Shown: positions 58,567-64,000 of the stretch, in pieces | Position numbering within the stretch: position 1 is the first letter of the stretch | Layout: each line of letters starts with the position of its first letter | Assembly: GCA_965203375.1 (NCBI GenBank) | Contig: OZ241886.1 | Span: forward strand, 868,001-932,000 | Source: CATQHS01 sp965203375 | GTDB lineage: Bacteria; Actinomycetota; Acidimicrobiia; Acidimicrobiales; Aldehydirespiratoraceae | DNA length: 64,000 nt | Direction of reading: 5' to 3' | Notes under the pieces: generated by a model | The model's database searches: none | What the model was told of the DNA's origin: nothing | The model's input: only the letters and a program-made list of their open reading frames with translations | Translations under genes and position numbers: made by a program

Positions 58567-58676
58567 AAAGTCGTGACGGCGATCGCCCGCGGCGCCCCGG
58601 ATGGAGAGCCGCAGTCCGGCGCTTGATGCGATGTGCCGCTGCCGCTCGGCGGGCCAGCCCGGATGCTCCGGCCTGA
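58507..58676 (+). repeat. Tandem copies of the HTH gene's 3' end (60-bp period)
   Basis: 58507-58566 recurs at 58567-58626 with about six changes, stop codon included; a more decayed trace with CCGGCGCCTGATGCGA follows near 58687. The second copy forms a mini-ORF, GTG 58573 to TGA 58626 (MTAIARGAPDGEPQSGA; gene end VTAIARATPDGEPQSGA). A further frame, ATG 58626 to TGA 58676, begins by TGATG overlap. Confidence 0.78.
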
Positions 58677-58745
58677 AGCCACAAATCCGGCGCCTGATGC
58701 GACCGCTGCTGAGCGATGGCAGGTGGTCGGGACAGTGCAGTCGGG

Positions 58746-59174
58746 TCAGCCAGTCCCGGCGTGAACCCGGTCGGGATTCTGGGCCGCCCAGCGGCGAACG
58801 CCTTCGGTCGGGCGGCGCACCATGTCGAGCAGGCAGCACCGGAGGTCGCCGTTGAGTCCGGCTGAGTGCAAGCGGAACGCCAACAACTCGTTGATGGCCG
58901 CCTGCGCCGGGTCGGATGCCGCCGGCGGCACGCTGACGGCGCCGTTCGTGTTCACGCCGATCGCATTGACGCCGTCGACTTTCTCGACCGCGTTCACGGC
59001 GGACAGGACCGCCTCTCCAAAGCTGGTCGCCTCCCTGTAGAAATCGAGGTACTGGAGGTCGTCGACCCGTCCAACCGTGGCATCGTCGCAGCCCGCGTCG
59101 AGCAGCGTCGTCAGGTTCTCGTCGGCCTGCAGATCTGCGCCCACCGCTATCACCGTGAATTTGAAAACAGGCAT
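58746..59174 (-). CDS. Putative antitoxin of a HicA-like pair
   Basis: 142 residues: FKFTVIAVGADLQADENLTTLLDAGCDDATVGRVDDLQYLDFYREATSFGEAVLSAVNAVEKVDGVNAIGV. Resembles a family found downstream of HicA-like small proteins. Family members often carry a HTH after this domain; here the end (RLHSAGLNGDLRCCLLDMVRRPTEG) is different, so DNA binding is doubtful. ATG overlaps the partner stop (TGATG). Confidence 0.55.
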   Translation of the reverse strand: MPVFKFTVIAVGADLQADENLTTLLDAGCDDATVGRVDDLQYLDFYREATSFGEAVLSAVNAVEKVDGVNAIGVNTNGAVSVPPAASDPAQAAINELLAFRLHSAGLNGDLRCCLLDMVRRPTEGVRRWAAQNPDRVHAGTG

Positions 59175-59419
59175 CAGCGCGTCTCCCATGCCTTGTGCTC
59201 CGGCGGACATCTTCTGAGGGCGCGGCGGATCGATTGGGCGTGTTCGTCTTGGTCGCGCGGCGTCGAGTAGATGGTCACTTTGCACCCCCGGCGGCTGGCT
59301 GCGGGACAATAGGCCACACCCCAAGCATGGCCTCGGCTTTGCTCGACGCGCCACCCTGCGTCTTCTAATTCCTTGATCGCTGACCTGATCTCCTTCTTCG
59401 GGTGGAGATTTCGTGCCAT
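59174..59419 (-). CDS. HicA-like small protein
   Basis: 81 residues: HPKKEIRSAIKELEDAGWRVEQSRGHAWGVAYCPAASRRGCKVTIYSTPRDQDEHAQSIRRALRRCPPEHK. A helix, GW, then a His (RGHAWG) and strand pattern fits the HicA dsRBD fold, with extra Cys. TAACAT (59426-59431, minus strand) just before the ATG could make it leaderless. First gene of a two-gene operon. Confidence 0.6.
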   Translation of the reverse strand: MARNLHPKKEIRSAIKELEDAGWRVEQSRGHAWGVAYCPAASRRGCKVTIYSTPRDQDEHAQSIRRALRRCPPEHKAWETR

Positions 59420-59556
59420 CTGGTGATGTTACATGTCAAAGTAAAAGAAACCTCAGCGATGGCGGATGCCGCCGGGGGTGACGCCGCAAGACCTGCCCGG
59501 CTACGGTCGGGGGCGATGATGCGCTGCTCAGCCCGCTTCGGATCGGCCCCGCCGCC

Positions 59557-60675
59557 GTGAAGCTGTCCGACCTCATCATCGATCTGCAGTACCGGGGCCT
59601 GCGGGTCAACGCCCCGTTCGAGCGCCGCCCGGGCGGGGCCGGCCCCTCCGACGCCGGGATGATCTGGATCGAGGGAACGGCGGTGACCGTGCCGGTGGAC
59701 GCCGAGTTCGTGGCCGACTCCCCCTACACCCTCGAGCCCTCCGACGCCGGGTTCGGCATCTACGCCGACGGGGTGCGCCTGGCCGAGGCCGCCCCCGCCG
59801 ACCGCCCCCGCTTCTACGGCCTCACCACCGACGACGGCGTCCCCTACTGGCAGCTCGCACTCATGCACCTCGACTCGCTGGCCAGCACCGTGCTCCAGAC
59901 CTGCGCCTACTGGGGCAACGACGACCAGTGCCGCTTCTGCGGGATCGGCGTGTCGCTGGCCTCGGGCAACACGGTGACGGTGAAGCGCCCGTCCCAGCTC
60001 GCCGAGGTGGCCGCCGCGGCCAAAGAGCTCGACGGCGCGGTGGACATCACCCTCACCACCGGCTCCACCTACGGCCCCGACAAGGGCGCCCTGTACGCGG
60101 CCCGCTGCGGCCAGGCCATGAAGGAGTCGTCGGGCCTGCCGGTGGAGGTCCAGTTCGAGCCGCCCGACGACCTGGCCGTGATCGACAAGGTGGCCGACCG
60201 GGGCATCGACTCGGTCGGCATCCACGTGGAGACCTTCGACCCCGACGTGCTGGAGCGGGTGGCCCCGCCCAAGCACCGCACCGGCATCGAGCGCTACTTC
60301 CAAACCTGGGAATACGCGGTGGAGCGGTTCGGGGAGGGCCAGGTGTCCACCTACGTGATCCTGGGCATGGGCGAGGACCCCGACCTCATCGTGGAGGGCT
60401 GCCGCCGGGCGGTGGACATCGGCGTCTACCCGTTCGTCGTGCCGCTGCGGCCCGTGCCCGGCTCGCTCATGGCCGACGTGCTGCCCCCGCCGCCCGACTA
60501 CGTGGACCAAGTGGCCCGCAAGGTGGCGCCGTATCTGGTGGAGCGGGGCCTCACCGCCGACCGGGTGGCGGCCGGCTGCGCCCGGTGCCAGGCCTGCTCG
60601 CCGGTGGGGGCCATGGAGCGGGAGCTGCAGGCCCCCGCCGACCGCCAACTCATCCCCGTCCGGGCCGCGGTCTGA
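59557..60675 (+). CDS. MSMEG_0568-family radical SAM protein
   Basis: 372 residues. Fe-S ligands C-x8-C-x2-C in TCAYWGNDDQCRFCGIG (about residues 115-127), a SAM barrel with ITLTTGSTYGPDKGALYAARCGQAMKESSGLPVEVQFEPP, GIHVETFDPDVLERVAPPKHRTG, STYVILGMGEDPDLIVEGC, and a Cys pair CARCQAC near the C-terminus. These marks are those of the radical SAM protein of the Nit1C nitrilase cluster, linked to cyanide/nitrile nitrogen use. GTG start. Followed by the matching N-acetyltransferase. Confidence 0.83.
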   Translation: MKLSDLIIDLQYRGLRVNAPFERRPGGAGPSDAGMIWIEGTAVTVPVDAEFVADSPYTLEPSDAGFGIYADGVRLAEAAPADRPRFYGLTTDDGVPYWQLALMHLDSLASTVLQTCAYWGNDDQCRFCGIGVSLASGNTVTVKRPSQLAEVAAAAKELDGAVDITLTTGSTYGPDKGALYAARCGQAMKESSGLPVEVQFEPPDDLAVIDKVADRGIDSVGIHVETFDPDVLERVAPPKHRTGIERYFQTWEYAVERFGEGQVSTYVILGMGEDPDLIVEGCRRAVDIGVYPFVVPLRPVPGSLMADVLPPPPDYVDQVARKVAPYLVERGLTADRVAAGCARCQACSPVGAMERELQAPADRQLIPVRAAV

Positions 60676-60680
60676 GCCGC

Positions 60681-60824
60681 ATGGACCGCCGCCCCGCCCG
60701 GGATCGGGGCCGAAGCCGCATGGACCGCCGCCCCGCCCGGGATCGGGGCCGAGACCCCGTGGACCGCGGACGACCGGCCCGACTCGCTGAGCCGCTGGCG
60801 GCCCCCGCCGGGGATAAGGACTGA
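60681..60824 (+). other. 47-residue repeat mini-ORF between radical SAM and GNAT genes
   Basis: ATG 60681 starts 5 bp after the upstream stop, TGA 60822-60824 is 4 bp before the next GTG. It contains two copies of MDRRPARDRGR (39-bp period, in frame) and a third, VDRGRPARL; the downstream protein starts MDRVECW. Reads like tandem duplication of the GNAT gene's start. Confidence 0.5.
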
Positions 60825-60828
60825 AACC

Positions 60829-61386
60829 GTGGACCGGGTCGAGTGCTGGCGGGCGGTGACCCCCCAGGCCCGCAACTGGCACTTCCGGATCCGCCACCGG
60901 GTGTTCGTGGAGGAGCAGCGGGTCATCCCCATCACCGACCTCGACGACCGGGACCGAGATAGGGCCACCATCCACGTCCTGGCCGGCCGGGGCCCGGCCG
61001 CGGTGGGAACGGTGAGGCTCTACCGCACCGACGACGGGCGAGGCCGCTGGAAGGGCGACCGCCTGGCCGTGCTGGCCGGACACCGGGCCTCGATGGTGGG
61101 CGCCCGCCTGGTGCGCTTCGCGGTGGCCACGGCCGCCGCGGCCGGCGGCGACGTCATGGACGCCTTCGTGCAGGTGCAGAACGTCACCTTCTTCGAGCGC
61201 CTGGGCTGGGACCGGACCGGCCCGCCGGTCGCCTACCACGGCCTGCCCCACCAGCCCATGGCCTTCCGGCTGGCCGACGCCCGCACCCTGGACGAGAGCG
61301 ACATCCCCGACGACGCCTGCCTGCGGCTCCCGGCCGCCCGCCACGCCCCCAGCCCCCTGATAGAGGCGGTGACCGGGCCGCGTTAG
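60829..61386 (+). CDS. sll0786-type nitrogen-starvation N-acetyltransferase (GNAT)
   Basis: 185 residues. FRIRHRVFVEEQRVIPITDLDDRDRDRATIHVLAGRGPAAVGTVRLYR, RLAVLAGHRASMVGARLVRFAVATAAAAGGDVMDAFVQVQNVTFFERLGW, YHGLPHQPMAF: the GNAT of the MSMEG_0567/sll0786 group. Belongs with the radical SAM gene. The cluster's nitrilase and flavin oxidoreductase are not in the window. Confidence 0.82.
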   Translation: MDRVECWRAVTPQARNWHFRIRHRVFVEEQRVIPITDLDDRDRDRATIHVLAGRGPAAVGTVRLYRTDDGRGRWKGDRLAVLAGHRASMVGARLVRFAVATAAAAGGDVMDAFVQVQNVTFFERLGWDRTGPPVAYHGLPHQPMAFRLADARTLDESDIPDDACLRLPAARHAPSPLIEAVTGPR

Positions 61387-61415
61387 CCATGTCAAAAACA
61401 AATCAATGAGCATGG

Positions 61416-61445
61416 TTGGCAAACTCTGTTAGGGCTGCCTATCAT
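61416..61445 (+). promoter_or_regulatory. Leaderless promoter with a DtxR/IdeR-like box before imelysin
   Basis: TTGGCA (61416-61421), 18 bp, TATCAT (61440-61445), then ATG 61453 at about +1. TTAGGGCTGCCTAT (61429-61442) overlaps the -10 and resembles half sites TTAGG/CCTAA of iron regulators. Supports iron-dependent repression. Confidence 0.6.
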
Positions 61446-61452
61446 CAGGCCC

Positions 61453-62625
61453 ATGAAACTAAACACCCCCTTTCCCCTGCTCGCCGCGACCCTGGCCGTG
61501 CTCGGCCTGGCCGCCACGGCCTGCGGGTCCGACGACTCGTCCCCCAACCAGGCCTCGCTCGACGCGGCCGTGTCCAACTACGCGTCCGGCGTTCACTCGT
61601 CCTATCTGGTGAGCCTCCAGTCGGCGGTGGCCATGGACGCGGCCATCGACGCCTTCATCGACGCGCCCAGCGCCAAGTCGCTGAGAGCGGCCCGCCAGGC
61701 CTGGCTGGTGGCCCGAGACGACTACGGCCCCACCGAGGCCTTCCGGTTCTACGGAGGCCCCATCGACGACGAGGAGACCGGCACCGAGGGGCTCATCAAC
61801 GCCTGGCCCCTCGACGAGGCCTACATCGATTACGTCGAGGGCGCCCCGAACTCTGGCATCGTCAACGACCCCGGCTCCTTCCCGAGCATCAACGCCGACC
61901 TGCTGGTGTCGTTGAACGAGGAGGGCGGCGAGGCCAACGTCTCCACCGGCTGGCACGCCATCGAGTTCCTGCTGTGGGGCCAGGACCTCAGCCTCGACGG
62001 CCCCGGCAACCGGCCCTACACCGACTACACCACCGCGGCCAACGCCGACCGGCGGGCCGCCTACCTGGCCACCGCGTCGGACCTGCTGGTGACCCACCTG
62101 CGGGAGCTGGTGGACGCCTGGGCCCCCGGCGGCGGCAACTACCGAGCCGAGTTCGAGTCGGCCGGCAGCAACGAGGCGCTGCGGCGGATCATCACCGGCA
62201 TCGGCGAGCTGTCCCGGGGCGAGCTGGCCGGCGAGCGCATGAACGTGGCCTACGCCGAGCGGTCCCAGGAGGACGAGCACTCCTGCTTCTCCGACAACAC
62301 CGTCAGCGACATCATCGGCAACGCCCGGGGCATCGACATGGTCCTCACCGGCAGCTACCCCGGCGGCGTGTCCGGGCTGGGGGTCCTCGACCTGGTGAGG
62401 GTGGTCGACGCCGACTTGGCCGCCCGGCTGAGTTCGGAGATCACCGTCAGCATGGGCGCGGTGCGGGCCATCCCGTCGCCGTTCGACCAGCACTTGGTGG
62501 ACGGCGTGTCCGACGACGACCCCGGCCGCCGGTCGGTCCTGACCGGCATCGAGTCGCTCGAGGCCCAGACCGACACCATCGTGGACGCGGCCGAAGCCCT
62601 CGGCGTGACCATCAACGTGAGCTGA
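61453..62625 (+). CDS. Imelysin-family (M75) lipoprotein
   Basis: 390 residues. Lipobox ATAC (Cys 24), then YASGVHSSYLVSLQSAVAMDAAI, RQAWLVARDDYGPTEAFRFYGGPID, GWHAIEFLLWGQDL (GxHxxE motif near 166), and C-terminal TVSMGAVRAIPSPFDQ-like end. Imelysins (ICMP, EfeO C-domain) bind or deliver iron outside the cytoplasm. Followed by a di-haem oxidoreductase, a common iron-regulated pair. Confidence 0.85.
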   Translation: MKLNTPFPLLAATLAVLGLAATACGSDDSSPNQASLDAAVSNYASGVHSSYLVSLQSAVAMDAAIDAFIDAPSAKSLRAARQAWLVARDDYGPTEAFRFYGGPIDDEETGTEGLINAWPLDEAYIDYVEGAPNSGIVNDPGSFPSINADLLVSLNEEGGEANVSTGWHAIEFLLWGQDLSLDGPGNRPYTDYTTAANADRRAAYLATASDLLVTHLRELVDAWAPGGGNYRAEFESAGSNEALRRIITGIGELSRGELAGERMNVAYAERSQEDEHSCFSDNTVSDIIGNARGIDMVLTGSYPGGVSGLGVLDLVRVVDADLAARLSSEITVSMGAVRAIPSPFDQHLVDGVSDDDPGRRSVLTGIESLEAQTDTIVDAAEALGVTINVS

Positions 62626-62643
62626 GCCGGCGGCTCCCCATCG

Positions 62644-62679
62644 GTGCGACCCACCGACGCGACCATCGACGCGAGCTGA
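62644..62679 (+). other. 11-residue mini-ORF echoing the imelysin end
   Basis: GTG 62644 codes MRPTDATIDAS and stops 3 bp before the TTG start of the next gene. ATIDAS-stop copies the imelysin end VTINVS-stop; GACCATC(A/G)ACG(T/C)GAGCTGAGC occurs twice, 54 bp apart. Confidence 0.5.
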
Positions 62680-62682
62680 GCG

Positions 62683-64000
62683 TTGCGGCGCCCGGCCCGG
62701 ACCGCCGTCTTGGCGGCTGCGACACTGGCCGCGGCCGCGTGCGGCCCGGGCCGGCCCGCGGGCCCCGCCCCCGACCTGGGGGGCGACACCACCCGGGCCG
62801 ACGCCACCCTCAACGCCTTCGGCCTGCCCGCCTCGAAGCTCACCAACGAGGAGCGGCGGCTCTTCGAGCGGGGCGACAGCCTCTTCACCCAGAACTGGGT
62901 GACCGCGCCCGCCTCCACCGACGCCCGCGACGGGCTGGGGCCGACGTTCAACGCCCAGTCCTGCTCGTCGTGCCACGTGCGGGACGGGCGCGGCGCCCCG
63001 CCCGACCCGGCCGGCGAGGAGGCCCGGCTGGGACTGCTGCTGCGCCTGTCGCTCCCCGGCGCCGACCCGGCCACCGGCGCCCCCGTGCCCGACCCGGCCT
63101 ACGGCGGCCAGCTCCAGGACCGGGCCGTGCTGGGCGTCGAGTCCGAGGGCGCCATCGGCATCGACTACGAGGTCATCGAGGGGGCCTACGGCGACGGAAC
63201 GCCCTACGAGCTGGTCGCCCCCACCTACCGGGTGGTCGACCCGGCCTTCGGCCCCTTAGCCCCCGACATCCTGATCGGCCCCCGGCTCGCCCCCCAGATC
63301 GTCGGCATGGGCCTGCTGGAGGCCATCCCGGCCGAGGACATCCTGGCCGCGGCCGACCCCGACGACGCCGACGGCGACGGCATCTCGGGCCGGGCCAACA
63401 TGGTGTGGGACGCCCGGGCCGGGGCGGAGGCCCTGGGCCGGTTCGGGTGGAAGGCCAACGTGGCCACCGTCGAGCAGCAGGCGGCCGGGGCCTTCCACGG
63501 CGACATCGGCATCACCTCCGACCTGCACCCCGGCCAGAACTGCCCGCCGCCCCAGGCGGCCTGCTCGCAGGCCCCCGACGGCGGGCGCCCCGAGCTGCCC
63601 GACACCCGGCTGGCCACCGTCACCCTCTACACCCGGACCCTGGCGGTGCCGGCCATGCGCGGGGCCGACGAGGCCGACGTGCGGGCCGGGTGGGAGCTGT
63701 TCGAGCAGATCGGCTGCGCGTCGTGCCACACCCCGACCCACCGCACCGGCGCCGACGACATCGCCGCTTTGGCCGATCAGACCATCCACCCCTACACCGA
63801 CCTGCTGTTGCACGACATGGGGGAGGGGCTGGCCGACGGCCGCCCCGACTTCGGCGCCTCCGGCCGGGAGTGGCGGACGCCGCCGCTGTGGGGCCTGGGG
63901 CTGATCGAGGCGGTGAACGGCGCCCGGTTCCTGCTGCACGACGGCCGGGCCCGCACCGTCGAGGAGGCCATCTTGTGGCACGGCGGCGAGGCCGAGACGG
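62683..64000 (+). CDS. Di-haem oxidoreductase (DUF1111-family), 3' end outside the window
   Basis: 439 residues visible. TTG 62683 gives a lipoprotein signal (LAAAAC). Haem c sites CSSCH near residue 94 and CASCH near 346; also GDSLFTQNWV, DGISGRANMV, LGRFGWKANVATVEQQAAGAFHGDIGITS and RTPPLWGLGLIEAVNGARFLLHDGRA, as in the thiol-oxidoreductase/DUF1111 family. Found next to imelysins in iron-uptake operons. Runs off the right edge. Confidence 0.87.
   Translation, partial: MRRPARTAVLAAATLAAAACGPGRPAGPAPDLGGDTTRADATLNAFGLPASKLTNEERRLFERGDSLFTQNWVTAPASTDARDGLGPTFNAQSCSSCHVRDGRGAPPDPAGEEARLGLLLRLSLPGADPATGAPVPDPAYGGQLQDRAVLGVESEGAIGIDYEVIEGAYGDGTPYELVAPTYRVVDPAFGPLAPDILIGPRLAPQIVGMGLLEAIPAEDILAAADPDDADGDGISGRANMVWDARAGAEALGRFGWKANVATVEQQAAGAFHGDIGITSDLHPGQNCPPPQAACSQAPDGGRPELPDTRLATVTLYTRTLAVPAMRGADEADVRAGWELFEQIGCASCHTPTHRTGADDIAALADQTIHPYTDLLLHDMGEGLADGRPDFGASGREWRTPPLWGLGLIEAVNGARFLLHDGRARTVEEAILWHGGEAET

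Overview
The window is very GC-rich, with many GTG starts, ATGA/GTGA gene overlaps and some probably leaderless genes. With UvrD2-like, DUF222 and MSMEG_056x-type families it points to an Actinomycetota bacterium, perhaps of class Acidimicrobiia. The class-level placement is an inference from gene content, not a measurement.

Layout. 1-1000: eleven tRNA genes. 1-5 kb: HNH protein and a UvrD2-like helicase with HRDC domain. 5.1-7.7 kb: paired acyl-CoA dehydrogenases. 7.7-11.5 kb: defence/toxin-antitoxin-like stretch (AlbA_2 protein behind two large palindromes, TacAT-like pair, HicBA). 11.5-17 kb: YceI-cytochrome c-copper monooxygenase fusion, two Rieske oxygenases and a SnoaL-like protein. 17-22.2 kb: complete BMP-type nucleoside ABC importer. 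22.2-24.3 kb: DUF222-HNH gene bracketed by long inverted repeats, a probable mobile unit. 24.4-27.3 kb: xylA-xylB. 27.4-29.8 kb: VapBC, a membrane-anchored RNase E/G and a fumarase remnant. 29.8-37.1 kb: type I-G CRISPR effector module (csb1, csb2, cas3 with C-terminal HD, small Csb3-like subunit) without adaptation genes or an array. 37.2-44.5 kb: acyl-CoA/CoA-transferase/hydratase operon, aldolase and amino-acid decarboxylase. 44.5-46.5 kb: small-protein/HTH cassette and a STAND-like ATPase. 46.6-50.6 kb: Tpx, aminoglycoside-phosphotransferase-like and CaiB proteins, CbtBA cobalt transporter. 50.7-53.7 kb: DUF433 protein, lipoprotein, MSMEG_0565-family glycosyltransferase. 53.7-56.3 kb: FdrA/AllF-like protein and carbamate kinase. 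56.6-59.4 kb: NYN nuclease, a second copy of the small-protein/HTH cassette and a HicA-like pair. 59.5-61.4 kb: MSMEG_0568-type radical SAM and sll0786-type N-acetyltransferase (parts of the Nit1C nitrogen-starvation set). 61.4 kb to the end: imelysin and di-haem oxidoreductase.

The most striking structure is not a gene family. In many operon junctions the gap between two genes is filled exactly by one or several mini-ORFs of 9-47 codons. Their start codons overlap or closely follow the preceding stop and their stop codons overlap or closely precede the next start. Several copy the N-terminus of the downstream protein. The clearest are a four-link chain between carbamate kinase and FdrA (55221-55355), a three-link chain made of a perfect 53-bp tandem repeat before a MaoC gene (38907-39072), and single links before an acyl-CoA dehydrogenase (38309-38389), a CaiB gene (40924-40998) and cbtA (49867-49908). 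I interpret these as tandem duplications across overlapping stop/start junctions that kept translational coupling. Related low-complexity expansions occur inside many proteins here.
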